Assembly: GCA_031551135.1 (NCBI GenBank) | Contig: JAVBOA010000012.1 | Location: 19,135 to 83,134 of the forward strand | Direction: 5' to 3' | Source: JAITVM01 sp031551135 | Lineage (GTDB): Bacteria > Bacillota > Clostridia > Lachnospirales > JAITVM01 | DNA length: 64,000 nucleotides | In this document: in pieces, positions 25,521 through 33,738 of the stretch | Numbering within the stretch: position 1 is the stretch's first letter | How the letters are laid out: each line of letters begins with the position of its first letter | Translations under genes and position numbers: made by a program | The notes under the pieces: generated by a model | The model's input: only the letters and a program-made list of their open reading frames with translations | The model's database searches: none | What the model was told of the DNA's origin: nothing

Positions 25521-26485
25521 TTTGCGAAATAGCGGATGATTTAGATGAAGTCAGGCTTTTTCTATCCGGATTTGATTTAAAATTAGATGAAGATGTTGAT
25601 TATACGGTAGTAATCCGGCAAAATAAAAAAATAATTGCAACCGCTTCAAAATCCGATTATGTTTTTAAATGCTTTGCCGTAGAAAAATCTTTTCAAGGCG
25701 AAAACCTTACGGCTTTGCTTTTGGATAATTTATTTAGTAAACTTTTTTCTGAAAATAAAACTCATGCTTTTTTGTTCACGAAAACCGAAAATAAAATAAT
25801 TTTCGAAAATTCGGGTTTTAGTTTAATTCATTCTGAAAAAGATGTATCGCTTTTAGAATTCGGCACGCATAATATAAATTCTTATGTGAACAATTTGAAA
25901 ATTGATAAAAATTCGAAAAAAGCGGCGATTGTAATGAATTGCAATCCTACAACGCTTGGGCATTTATATTTAATCGAAAAAGCGGCGGCCGAAAATGAAA
26001 ATCTTTTGATATTTTTAGTTGAAGAGGATAAATCATTTTTTAGTTTTGAAAGCAGATTCGAATTATTGAAAAATGCAACAAGACATTTGAAAAATCTGAC
26101 AATTATTCCGAGCAGTAAATATATTATTTCGAAATCAACATTTCCGACTTATTTTATAAAAAAAGAAACCGAGCTATTATCGGCATATACAAGATTGGAT
26201 ATAAATATATTCTGCAAATATTTCTGCGAAAAATTAAATATACAATCAAGATACGCCGGTGACGAGCCGCTCGATGAATTGACAAATTTCTATAATAAAA
26301 CAATGAGTGAAATACTTCCGAAATATAATATAGAATTTAAGTTAATCAAACGTTTGGAAAAAGAGGGCGCAATAATTTCGGCTTCGAAGGTTCGAAAATT
26401 GTTGAATGAAAAAAAGTTTAATGAAATAAAAAAAATCGTACCTGAAAATGTGTATGAATATTTATGCATTCATCATATGAAATAA
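25517..26485 (+). CDS. citC: [Citrate (pro-3S)-lyase] ligase
   Basis: This enzyme acetylates the CitD prosthetic group with acetate and ATP, switching the lyase on. The 322 residues have an N-terminal acetyltransferase-like domain (about 1-110) and a C-terminal nucleotidyltransferase domain with the HxGH-type motif CNPTTLGHLYLIEKAA and the terminal IISASKVRKLL, as in other CitC proteins. It overlaps citF by 4 bases and is followed 3 bases later by citX. Confidence 0.94.
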   Translation: MICEIADDLDEVRLFLSGFDLKLDEDVDYTVVIRQNKKIIATASKSDYVFKCFAVEKSFQGENLTALLLDNLFSKLFSENKTHAFLFTKTENKIIFENSGFSLIHSEKDVSLLEFGTHNINSYVNNLKIDKNSKKAAIVMNCNPTTLGHLYLIEKAAAENENLLIFLVEEDKSFFSFESRFELLKNATRHLKNLTIIPSSKYIISKSTFPTYFIKKETELLSAYTRLDINIFCKYFCEKLNIQSRYAGDEPLDELTNFYNKTMSEILPKYNIEFKLIKRLEKEGAIISASKVRKLLNEKKFNEIKKIVPENVYEYLCIHHMK

Positions 26486-26488
26486 ATT

Positions 26489-26974
26489 ATGGATAAAATA
26501 TTAAAAGCCAGAGAAGATAATTTTAATTTTATGCTGGAGATTTTCGAAAAATATAAAAAGACAATTATTATTTGCAGGATAAATTATCCGGGTGTAGATA
26601 AAAATTCCGAAAATTCCGAAATTGCTTTTGAAAATATGCGAAAAAAAGTCACAGCGGAATTTTCGAAAAATATTTTATATTCGTATAATAAAAACTCATT
26701 TGACGGGAAAATTTTTTTCGGAGTTTTGGATTTGCCGCCACGAGATTCGAAATTAAAAGCGGTATCATTAGAGGAAAAAGACAAGCTGGGCAGGTTATTT
26801 GATATTGATATTTTTCATGGAGATTTTATTTCCAGAAAAGAGCTAAACCTGCCGGAACGTAGGTGCTTTATATGTGACAGAAATTCGAGAGAATGTATGC
26901 GTGAGCATAATCACTCGAATGCAGAGATTGAAAATTATGTGAATAAATTGATTATTTCGTCAACTGCAGAGTAA
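26489..26974 (+). CDS. citX: Holo-citrate lyase synthase (prosthetic-group transferase)
   Basis: This enzyme attaches the phosphoribosyl-dephospho-CoA group to apo-CitD. The 161-residue protein has the CitX signature LPERRCFICDRNSRECMREHNHS near the C-terminus and a conserved central GVLDLPPRDSKLKAVSLEEKD. The partner CitG, which makes the prosthetic-group precursor, is not in the window, and neither is a citrate transporter; both must be elsewhere. The stop codon lies inside the terminator hairpin that ends the operon. Confidence 0.92.
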   Translation: MDKILKAREDNFNFMLEIFEKYKKTIIICRINYPGVDKNSENSEIAFENMRKKVTAEFSKNILYSYNKNSFDGKIFFGVLDLPPRDSKLKAVSLEEKDKLGRLFDIDIFHGDFISRKELNLPERRCFICDRNSRECMREHNHSNAEIENYVNKLIISSTAE

Positions 26975-26991
26975 ACACAATTACTCTGCAG
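26964..26991. terminator. Bidirectional hairpin between citX and the converging gene
   Basis: CTGCAGAGTAA and TTACTCTGCAG form a perfect 11-bp stem with a 6-base loop. It overlaps the citX stop and lies just before the end of the opposing gene. The T-run is poor (TATTTATTT), but the position suits a shared terminator. Confidence 0.7.
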
Positions 26992-26994
26992 TAT

Positions 26995-27396
26995 TTATTT
27001 CTTGAAAAAAGTAACGATTAAGTAGATTATTCCTGCGATTGAGGAAATTAAGTAAATCATTAATATTTTACCGGTCTTTTTAGCTTTTTTTATATTTGCC
27101 GGAGTTTTGAAAATCATTTCATTGTCAATTTTTTGCAGAGCTTCCTGAAATGAATAATTTTTATTTATAAATTCAGCGGCTTCATCTTGTTTGCAATATG
27201 CTTGGTTAATCAATAGCCTGATTGCGTCATTTTTTCTGCCATCATGTATCAATAAATAGAGAGAGTATACTATTTGATAATTATCCAGTTTATTATTACG
27301 TTTACTAATAAGCTCCAGTATTTCAAAATTTGAATCCGGTGGCTGCCCGTAAAAAATTTCGTCTTTGATTTTGTAAAAAATATTATTTCTCTGCAT
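26995..27396 (-). CDS. Tail-anchored hypothetical protein
   Basis: I do not recognise this 133-residue protein. The first 110 residues are soluble and largely helical (for example QIVYSLYLLIHDGRKNDAIRLL, TPR-like in pattern). The C-terminus is a single hydrophobic segment flanked by lysines (KKAKKTGKILMIYLI to IVTFFKK), so it should be tail-anchored with the N-terminus in the cytoplasm. GGAGG-type ribosome binding site precedes the ATG and an extended -10 promoter lies upstream. It follows ricT but has its own promoter. Confidence 0.6.
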   Translation of the reverse strand: MQRNNIFYKIKDEIFYGQPPDSNFEILELISKRNNKLDNYQIVYSLYLLIHDGRKNDAIRLLINQAYCKQDEAAEFINKNYSFQEALQKIDNEMIFKTPANIKKAKKTGKILMIYLISSIAGIIYLIVTFFKK

Positions 27397-27472
27397 ATTA
27401 AATCAACCTCCATGCAAAAAAATTCTTTATTCATTACGAAGCATTAAATTTTGTTTCTATATATTATACCAT

Positions 27473-27481
27473 AACTATTTC
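27473..27481 (-). promoter_or_regulatory. Extended -10 promoter of the tail-anchored protein gene
   Basis: The minus strand reads TGGTATAAT, an extended -10 box, about 75 bases before the gene. No good -35 is present, as is usual for this promoter class. Confidence 0.5.
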
Positions 27482-27573
27482 TAATATATAGCAGAATAAG
27501 CACGGAAAATTGTATAAATGAAAAATAATATTTTACAAATACAGGATTTCGGTTTAAAATGTCATCCATTTTA

Positions 27574-28461
27574 TTATTTATCGTCAAGCAAAGATTTTAG
27601 TTCCGCAAGTTCGTCCGGAGAAAGGGATTCTTCTTTTATTTTTCTGCGTTGAACAACTTCCAATTCTTCAGCGTTATAATAATCAATCGCAATATCATCT
27701 TTTGGTTTAACACGCACGGCTACTTTTACTAATTTTCTCAAAACATTGACAGATAAAACCTCGCCTTCGCCTTTTGGTGTGCGCACGATATCTCCGATAT
27801 TAGGTAAAAGTTTATTAAGCTCAAAATACGCTTCTTCTTCATATTTTAAACAACACATTAAGCGGCCGCAGATTCCGGAAATTTTTGTTGGGTTCAAAGA
27901 AAGATTTTGTTCTTTCGCCATTTTTATCGAAACAGGCTGAAATTCGGATAAAAAAGTTGCGCAGCACAAAGTAACTCCGCAGATTCCCATTCCGTTCATC
28001 ATTTTTGCCTCGTCGCGAACACCGATCTGCCGAAGCTCAATTCGCGTGCGGAAAATAGCGGCAAGGTCTTTTACTAATTCTCTAAAATCAACGCGCCCGT
28101 CGGAAGTAAAGTAAAAAATAACTTTATTTTGGTCGAATGTAAATTCAACATCAATTAGCTTCATATCCAATTTATGATCTCTAATCTTTTTATAGCAAAT
28201 ATCAAAAGCGTCTTTTTGCTTGTCAATATTTGCTTGGTGAACAACAGCATCTTCAGCGGTTGCAACTCGGATTATTTTTTTTAAAGGCATAATAACTTCG
28301 CTGTCATCGACGAAACGGTTAGAAAGCTCAATTTTACCGTATTCAACGCCCCTTATAGTTTCGACGATAACGCTTTGTCCGCGCTCGATAATAACGCCAT
28401 TTGGGTCAAAATAATATATTCTGCCCACGGGTTTAAACCTAACGCCTACTACTTCTATCAT
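27574..28461 (-). CDS. ricT: RicT / YaaT, PSP1-domain regulator
   Basis: In Bacillus this protein, with RicA and RicF, forms an iron-sulfur complex that stimulates RNase Y-dependent mRNA processing and affects sporulation and competence. The 295 residues include the PSP1 domain and the conserved cysteine region (GMGICGVTLCCATFLSEFQP, then SGICGRLMCCLKYEEEAY) that supplies the cluster ligands. It lies 6 bases after holB, the standard Bacillota order, and is the last gene of this cluster. Confidence 0.94.
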   Translation of the reverse strand: MIEVVGVRFKPVGRIYYFDPNGVIIERGQSVIVETIRGVEYGKIELSNRFVDDSEVIMPLKKIIRVATAEDAVVHQANIDKQKDAFDICYKKIRDHKLDMKLIDVEFTFDQNKVIFYFTSDGRVDFRELVKDLAAIFRTRIELRQIGVRDEAKMMNGMGICGVTLCCATFLSEFQPVSIKMAKEQNLSLNPTKISGICGRLMCCLKYEEEAYFELNKLLPNIGDIVRTPKGEGEVLSVNVLRKLVKVAVRVKPKDDIAIDYYNAEELEVVQRRKIKEESLSPDELAELKSLLDDK

Positions 28462-28467
28462 AAATTT

Positions 28468-29454
28468 TTACTCCTTCATTGTTATTAACATCACTTCGAT
28501 TGTTAAATTAAAATTGCCGTAATAATGTATGGAATATTTTGCTTTATCAATCGCATCTAAAATATTATATAATTTATTTTTACTGTATTCAAAAGATTCA
28601 TTCTTTATTTTTTCAAAATTAGATTTATCCAGAACAAAATTAAAAGATTCTGTTTCTTTATAAACAAGGATGTCCCGATACCAAACATACATAAAATCAA
28701 AGACATCTTTTACATTATCTTTATATTCATCAAAAATTTTGGCCGAAGCGAATAAATCGGTTAAGCTCATATTTTTAAAAGAAATTAGGAATGAAATTAT
28801 TTTTTCACGCATAGATTTAAGATATTCATCATTTAGAAATTCTATTCCGCGTCCGATACTGCCTTCCGAAAAAAATCCGGCAATCTCCGAATTATTTTTG
28901 GAAATATCAAATTTTGAAGAAAGATAATCCGAAACTTTAATGTAGGGCAGAGGTTTAATTTTTAATAAGACACAGCGCGAAATTATTGTAGGTAAAAAAA
29001 TCTTATAATTGGCTGACTTCAAAATAAAAATCGCATACACAGGCGGCTCCTCGATTGTTTTCAGCAATGCGTTTTGTGCTTGCACGGTAAGCTTATCTGC
29101 GTCATCGATTATAAAAATTTTATAAGGATATTTATAGGGCTTTATAGAAACGAGATTATTAATTCCTTCCCGAACTTCCTCAACCCCGATGGATTTTTTG
29201 TCTTTCAGTGATAATCTTATTATATCAGGATGATTATCATTATCAAAAGCGCGGCAGGAAACACATTCCAAACATGGCTCATTGCCGTGTTTTTCGCATT
29301 GCAGAGTTTTTGCGAAGATATTCGAAATAAATGTCTTGCCGGTTCCGGAAGCTCCGTCAAAAATAAAAGCCTGCGGAACTTTTTCTTCTTCAATTATATT
29401 TTGCAGATATTTTACAATATTTTTATTCCCGATGATATCATTAAATTTATACAA
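28468..29454 (-). CDS. holB: DNA polymerase III delta-prime subunit
   Basis: This is a clamp-loader subunit of the replisome. The 328 residues show an AAA+ fold with P-loop GASGTGKT (34-41), a zinc-binding set (CEKHGNEPCLECVSC), and the sensor region FIIDDADKLTVQAQNALLKTIEEPP followed by PTIISRC. The C-terminal collar domain is shorter and more divergent, as usual for Clostridia. It precedes ricT in the tmk-holB-ricT cluster. An unrelated stalk-domain gene lies directly upstream, in place of the usual contact with yaaR. Confidence 0.93.
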   Translation of the reverse strand: MYKFNDIIGNKNIVKYLQNIIEEEKVPQAFIFDGASGTGKTFISNIFAKTLQCEKHGNEPCLECVSCRAFDNDNHPDIIRLSLKDKKSIGVEEVREGINNLVSIKPYKYPYKIFIIDDADKLTVQAQNALLKTIEEPPVYAIFILKSANYKIFLPTIISRCVLLKIKPLPYIKVSDYLSSKFDISKNNSEIAGFFSEGSIGRGIEFLNDEYLKSMREKIISFLISFKNMSLTDLFASAKIFDEYKDNVKDVFDFMYVWYRDILVYKETESFNFVLDKSNFEKIKNESFEYSKNKLYNILDAIDKAKYSIHYYGNFNLTIEVMLITMKE

Positions 29455-29538
29455 AAAAACACCTTATTCCCGATTATCATAAAAAGATGATAACACAGCG
29501 TTTTGTTTATGACAATAAAAATCTTAAACCCAATTAAT

Positions 29539-30453
29539 TCAACTGCCGATAAATACCGGAAAATAAAGGTATGGGTCGTTGACATCAAATTCTTTTATAA
29601 CAATATAATTAATATCCGGTTTATGAACAACGAAAAACATTTTACTATTAAATTTATCGTACAAAATATCATAATGACCGATTGTAAATTTGTAATATCT
29701 CGAGACTTCGCCGACATAAAGTATTCGATTTATTTCTTTTTGAATATTTTTGAATTGAGAATCCAATTCTTTTATATCCAAGCCTTCGAGCCAATAATTT
29801 TTTGTTGTCGTAAGCTGAAATTCATCAAAGCCTTTTAGACAAAGCTCTTTTGCTTTTTTCATGGCTTCATCTTTTGAAATCGCTTTCGTTGTATCATATT
29901 TTTCATCAATAATAATATTTGGATAAGAACGGATGATTGCGTTAGCCGGAGACAGAGGAAGTTTTGTGTCGTAATAATATGTGTATTTAGTCGAGAATTT
30001 TGGAGAGTAATTTACATTTAAATCAAAATTTTCAGCGATGAATCTAAGAGGTACGTATGTATAATTATTGTAAATAATTGCAGGATAATCGAGTGCGATT
30101 TCTTTGCCGTTCACTAATGCCGTATTCTCGTTGATTTTGAAAATAAAATTTTTTTCTTCTTTATTGATTGTAACTTTTCTGTTTGTTTTGTCCCATTCAA
30201 CATTTGCCCCGAATTCTTCGCTGATCAGCCGGACGGGAACAAGCGAACGGTTATTTTTGATGATAATTTCGTAATCCGGAATTATTGTGCCGTTTATAAA
30301 TAGATATGTTTTGTATTCGTTCAGCATATATCTTTCTGTATAGTTGATGAGAATCAATTGATAATAATATGTTGCGGTAGGATTGCCTTTTTCGATCGGT
30401 TTTGCCGCGATTAAAATAAAAGATAAAAAGAGTAAGATAAATAGTTTTTTCAT
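29539..30453 (-). CDS. Secreted protein with copper-amine-oxidase N-terminal-like stalk domain
   Basis: The 304-residue protein starts with a signal peptide (MKKLFILLFLSFILIAA). A stalk domain follows, with two repeats of the type NRSLVPVRLISEEFGANVEWD and TYVPLRFIAENFDLNVNY, the copper amine oxidase N-terminal-like domain common in secreted Clostridia proteins. No oxidase catalytic domain is present. The C-terminal 140 residues are unrecognised (ISKDEAMKKAKELCLKGFDEF is PepSY-like in tone). It is exported, but its function is unknown. It sits between yaaR and holB, where relatives have no gene, and it is preceded by a terminator, so it was likely inserted as a separate unit. Confidence 0.75.
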   Translation of the reverse strand: MKKLFILLFLSFILIAAKPIEKGNPTATYYYQLILINYTERYMLNEYKTYLFINGTIIPDYEIIIKNNRSLVPVRLISEEFGANVEWDKTNRKVTINKEEKNFIFKINENTALVNGKEIALDYPAIIYNNYTYVPLRFIAENFDLNVNYSPKFSTKYTYYYDTKLPLSPANAIIRSYPNIIIDEKYDTTKAISKDEAMKKAKELCLKGFDEFQLTTTKNYWLEGLDIKELDSQFKNIQKEINRILYVGEVSRYYKFTIGHYDILYDKFNSKMFFVVHKPDINYIVIKEFDVNDPYLYFPVFIGS

Positions 30454-30546
30454 AAGCCCGCTCCATGTATATTTTTAATTTGATTATAGCATACATGGAA
30501 AAAAAGAAATTTCTGTAATATAATAAAATAATTACATAATAATTAA

Positions 30547-30616
30547 AAAACTGCTAAACGCGATGTAATATAAGATAAAAAATATCTCAAATAAAATTAC
30601 CGTGTTTAACAGTTTT
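30547..30616 (-). terminator. Large hairpin terminator after yaaR
   Basis: AAAACTG-C-TAAAC (left) pairs with GTTTA-A-CAGTTTT (right) with one mismatch. An inner GTAAT/ATTAC and AGATA/TATCT extend the fold, and T-runs follow on both strands. It separates yaaR from the secreted stalk protein gene. Confidence 0.7.
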
Positions 30617-30623
30617 ATTTTTA

Positions 30624-30666
30624 TACGATTTTAATTATTAAGGATAGAAAAAAATTGAAAATAGTA
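30624..30666. repeat. Short MITE-like element, 43 bp, against the yaaR stop codon
   Basis: TACGATTTTAATTATTAAGG at one end matches the left end of the long copies with two substitutions, and the right end is TTGAAAATAGTA. TTA flanks both ends. The right-hand TTA is the complement of the TAA stop of yaaR. Confidence 0.7.
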
Positions 30667-31110
30667 TTATATAATTATATCTAATAAGAGTCCTCTTATT
30701 TCGTCGGTTTTATCGAGAATTGCGATATGGTCTTTTTCTTTTTTTAAAAGCTCCGAAGCGAGTTCGTCTAGGTTTTTGTTTACAAGCTTAACAATACCAT
30801 AAACCCTGTGGCGGCCGCGCCTGTCTAAAAAGTTTTCACGATAAAATTTATGCGAGTTTGTAACAACTTCGTTTACAAAATCGGTTATAAGTGAACGGTA
30901 TTTTTTCATATCTTTTAAATCGGCGTGCTCAGCGATTTTTGTACCCATTTCCGATATATCTTCAATAAGATTTTTAAGGCGTGCGAAAAGCCCTTCTTCG
31001 TCCAATTTATTTAAAGTAAAACTAAAGTCTTCGGTTTTATCGACTTTTTTATTGGAATTATTTATTTCGTTTAACCTATTTGGAGAAATTTCAGAAATTT
31101 TTAAATCCAT
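30667..31110 (-). CDS. yaaR: YaaR family protein (DUF327)
   Basis: This 147-residue helical protein of the YaaR/DUF327 family has the conserved core KYRSLITDFVNEVVTNSHKFYRENFLDRRGRHRVYGIVKLVNKNLDELA. The family is found between darA and holB in Bacillota, but its biochemical function is not known. It starts 14 bases after darA, so it is co-transcribed. Its stop codon coincides with the target triplet of a short mobile repeat. Confidence 0.9.
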   Translation of the reverse strand: MDLKISEISPNRLNEINNSNKKVDKTEDFSFTLNKLDEEGLFARLKNLIEDISEMGTKIAEHADLKDMKKYRSLITDFVNEVVTNSHKFYRENFLDRRGRHRVYGIVKLVNKNLDELASELLKKEKDHIAILDKTDEIRGLLLDIII

Positions 31111-31124
31111 TTATAATTGCTCCT

Positions 31125-31454
31125 TTAGATTTTTTTAAACTCGGCAACATCCAATACGAATATCGTGGCTCCGCCAACTGTTACTTCAATCGGATACGAG
31201 GCAAAAGATTCGCTTGCAGTTCCCGTTGTAGCTCCCATAGAAGTAATCTGTTTTCGGGATTTGCATTTTTTCTCAATAATATCAACGACTTCCGGAACTT
31301 TATCGTCATCAACACCGCAAATAAGCGTAGTGTTTCCGGCGCGCAGAAATCCGCCGGTCGACGCAAGTTTCGTTGCGGAATAATTTTTTTCGCTTAATAC
31401 ATCCATTACTAAAAAAGCATCTTCATCATGTATAATTGCTAAAACAAGTTTCAT
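31125..31454 (-). CDS. darA: Cyclic di-AMP receptor, PII-like (DarA/PstA)
   Basis: The 109-residue protein has a PII-like fold that binds c-di-AMP in Bacillota. Conserved features are MKLVLAIIHDEDAFLVMDVL, KLASTGGFLRAGNTTLICGVDDDKV (the T-loop region and nucleotide site) and the C-terminal EVTVGGATIFVLDV. The trimeric signalling protein monitors c-di-AMP, a regulator of potassium and osmotic balance; its output is still unclear. It is the first gene of the darA-yaaR pair. A 110-bp mobile repeat separates it from tmk, with which it is usually adjacent. Confidence 0.93.
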   Translation of the reverse strand: MKLVLAIIHDEDAFLVMDVLSEKNYSATKLASTGGFLRAGNTTLICGVDDDKVPEVVDIIEKKCKSRKQITSMGATTGTASESFASYPIEVTVGGATIFVLDVAEFKKI

Positions 31455-31499
31455 AATAAAACCCCCTAATAAATAACTTGATTAGAAATCTTCAAGTTA

Positions 31500-31609
31500 T
31501 ACTATTTTCATTTTGATAAGTAGAAAAAATTTTTCACAGCGGAGCGTTTCACGCATGCTTCAAGCGTGAAATGAAATATTTTTTTCTATCCTTAATAATG
31601 AAAATAGTA
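31500..31609. repeat. MITE-like element, 110 bp, between tmk and darA
   Basis: It begins TACTATTTTCATTTTGATAA and ends AATGAAAATAGTA, flanked by TTA on both sides. An internal hairpin is TTTCACGC (31547-31554) with GCGTGAAA (31564-31571). In reverse complement it is nearly identical to the copy at 37143. There is no open reading frame, so it is non-autonomous. The right-hand TTA is the complement of the tmk stop codon. Confidence 0.85.
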
Positions 31610-32221
31610 TTAAATAAAATTTATAATAATATCGATTATTTCATTGTGTATATAATCAGCATTTCCTAAAGCGTTAATTTTATGTATACGTTTTGGAAAT
31701 TTTAGACATAAATCTAAATAACCCTGATATACTTTGTGATGAAATTCAATTTTTTCGGATTCTATTCTATCGGGAACAGCGGCGCTGGTTCGGCGGAAAA
31801 GCGATTCTTCGGGTGATATATCCATAAAAAAAGTAAGGTCGGGCATCAAATCATTAATGCCGAATTTATTTATATTATAAATATTTTCAGAGCCTAAATT
31901 TCGGGCATAGCCTTGATAAGCGATAGATGAATCCAGAAATCTGTCACAAAGCACAATCTTCTTTTCTTCGATAGCGTTTTTGATATTCGAGTTTACTAAT
32001 TCCGCACGTGCAGCCGCATATAAAAGCGCTTCCGTATATGGCGACATATCATAATTTATCAATAATTCCCGGATTTTTTCCGAAATAAAAGTTCCGCCGG
32101 GTTCTCTCAACATAAGTACATCCAGATTTTTTGATAACAAGAATTTATAAAGCAAATTAATTTGGGTTGTCTTGCCTGAGCCGTCCAATCCCTCAAAACT
32201 AATAAATAATCCTTTATTCAT
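31610..32221 (-). CDS. tmk: Thymidylate kinase
   Basis: This enzyme phosphorylates dTMP to dTDP. From ATG 32221, preceded by GGAG, it is 203 residues. P-loop EGLDGSGKTT (10-19), the DR motif VLCDRFLDSSIAYQGYARNLG and LTFFMDISPEESLFRR are present. A slightly longer ATG at 32233 lacks a ribosome binding site. It heads the tmk-darA-yaaR cluster, and its TAA stop is immediately followed by the mobile repeat. Confidence 0.95.
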   Translation of the reverse strand: MNKGLFISFEGLDGSGKTTQINLLYKFLLSKNLDVLMLREPGGTFISEKIRELLINYDMSPYTEALLYAAARAELVNSNIKNAIEEKKIVLCDRFLDSSIAYQGYARNLGSENIYNINKFGINDLMPDLTFFMDISPEESLFRRTSAAVPDRIESEKIEFHHKVYQGYLDLCLKFPKRIHKINALGNADYIHNEIIDIIINFI

Positions 32222-32363
32222 TATTAACTCCATTGTAATTTTAAGTAGTTATTATAATATCGTTTAATTTATTATATCATATTAGGTAAAATATTGTTAA
32301 TATTTTTATGTATACTGATGAACAAATGTACAGTTTATTTTCGCTCGTCAGTGTAATGAAGCC

Positions 32364-32392
32364 GCCCTTACAGTGAATTTTTTTGTAAGGGC
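32364..32392. terminator. Hairpin downstream of lysC
   Basis: GCCCTTACA pairs with TGTAAGGGC over 9 bases with an 11-base loop. The T-run is on the plus strand (AGTTTTTT), although the gene it follows, lysC, is on the minus strand, so it may act as a weak or bidirectional terminator. It lies in the 179-base gap before tmk. Confidence 0.5.
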
Positions 32393-32400
32393 AGAGTTTT

Positions 32401-33624
32401 TTATATATTAATATTTATATTTTCGGTCAAAAATTTATCGTGAACATAATTAGAAGCGACCTCGACATCTTTTTCATCAATCAAAACAGATATTTTTATT
32501 TCAGAAGTGCTTATCATATGAATATTCACATTAGCATCGAATAAAGCCTCGAACATACGGGAGGCCACGCCGGGATTTGTAGCCATACCTGCGCCGACAA
32601 TTGAAAGCTTTGCTATTTTATCATCCGATGATAATTTTTCGTATCCGATAGAATCAATATTCTGTTCCAAAATTAAGAGCGCATCTTTTAAATCGGATCT
32701 CGGCACAGTAAAAGTAATATCTTTCGAGCCGTTTCTGCCAATACTTTGTAAAATAATATCTACATTAATTTTGCTATTTGCAAGTATAGAAAATATTCTA
32801 AACGCCTTGCCGGGTTGGTCGGAAACACCGATCAAAGAAATTCTTGCGACATTTCTATCTACAGCAAGACCGCTAACAAACATTTTTTCCACTTTAGATT
32901 CCTCCTTAACTCTCGTTCCTTCTGCATTTGTCAAGCTTGAGCGTACTACCAAATTAACACTGTGTTTTTTTGCAAGTTCTACGGACCTATTATGCAAAAC
33001 CTGCGCGCCAAGCGAAGCAAGCTCCAACATTTCATCGTAAGAAATCTCGTCTAATTTTACAGCGTTTTTCACAACTCTTGGGTCTGCAGTGTAAACTCCG
33101 TCTACATCTGTATATATTTCGCATAAATCAGCATTGAGTTTAACAGCCAAAGCAACAGCGGTCGTGTCCGAGCCGCCGCGCCCCAAGGTTGTGATATCGC
33201 CTTTTCGGTTATATCCTTGAAAACCGGCGATGATGACTATATTCTTATTTTCCAGCTCCTGAAAAATTCTTTCGGTATCGATATTTTTAATTCGCGCGTT
33301 TGTATGGTTTGAAGAGGTAAAAAAACCTATCTGTGTTGCAATCAATGATTTTGCAGGAAAACCCAGCTCGTGAATTGCCATTGCCATCAGTGCGACGGAT
33401 TGTTGTTCGCCCGTAGACAGCAGCATGTCTATTTCTCTTTTTGAAGGGTTTTCGGAAATCTCGTGTGCCTTGTCCAAAAGCTCATCTGTTGTATCTCCTT
33501 GGGCAGATAGGACAACAACAACATCGTTTCCCTGTTTTGATGTTTCCACAATACGCCTTGCAACATTCATAATTTTATCTTTATTTGCAACCGAACTGCC
33601 TCCGAATTTTTGTACGACTAACAT
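32401..33624 (-). CDS. lysC: Aspartate kinase
   Basis: This enzyme catalyses the first step of aspartate-family amino acid synthesis. From ATG 33624, placed after AGGAGG, it is 407 residues; the longer TTG start would include that site. The kinase domain shows VQKFGGSSVANKDKI, IIAGFQGYNRKGDITTLGRGGSDTTA and EIYTDVDGVYTADPR. Two ACT domains follow (VARISLIGVSDQPGKAFRIF and IAKLSIVGAGMATNPGVA), the sites of feedback control by lysine or threonine. It is the last gene of the ACT-hom-thrB-lysC operon. Confidence 0.96.
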   Translation of the reverse strand: MLVVQKFGGSSVANKDKIMNVARRIVETSKQGNDVVVVLSAQGDTTDELLDKAHEISENPSKREIDMLLSTGEQQSVALMAMAIHELGFPAKSLIATQIGFFTSSNHTNARIKNIDTERIFQELENKNIVIIAGFQGYNRKGDITTLGRGGSDTTAVALAVKLNADLCEIYTDVDGVYTADPRVVKNAVKLDEISYDEMLELASLGAQVLHNRSVELAKKHSVNLVVRSSLTNAEGTRVKEESKVEKMFVSGLAVDRNVARISLIGVSDQPGKAFRIFSILANSKINVDIILQSIGRNGSKDITFTVPRSDLKDALLILEQNIDSIGYEKLSSDDKIAKLSIVGAGMATNPGVASRMFEALFDANVNIHMISTSEIKISVLIDEKDVEVASNYVHDKFLTENININI

Positions 33625-33664
33625 ATATTTTTTTCCTCCTAACAATTCATGCGAAATTCGTACA

Positions 33665-33700
33665 GCTATACCGGAAACAATTTTTGTACGCCGGTACAGC
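33665..33700 (-). promoter_or_regulatory. Intercistronic hairpin between thrB and lysC
   Basis: GCTGTACCGG pairs with CCGGTATAGC on the minus strand, with one mismatch and a 16-base loop. It lies about 40 bases before lysC, in an otherwise tightly packed operon. No T-run follows, so mRNA processing or attenuation is possible. Confidence 0.45.
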
Positions 33701-33738
33701 AGAGCATTTTTAAATAATTTATAATATAGAGGATTCCT

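Noticed and set aside
32300..32345. CTGATGA/CTGACGA...GAAA strings resembling a hammerhead ribozyme core
   Set aside because: On the minus strand only two bases lie between CTGACGA and GAAA, so stem II cannot form; on the plus strand GAAA is missing.
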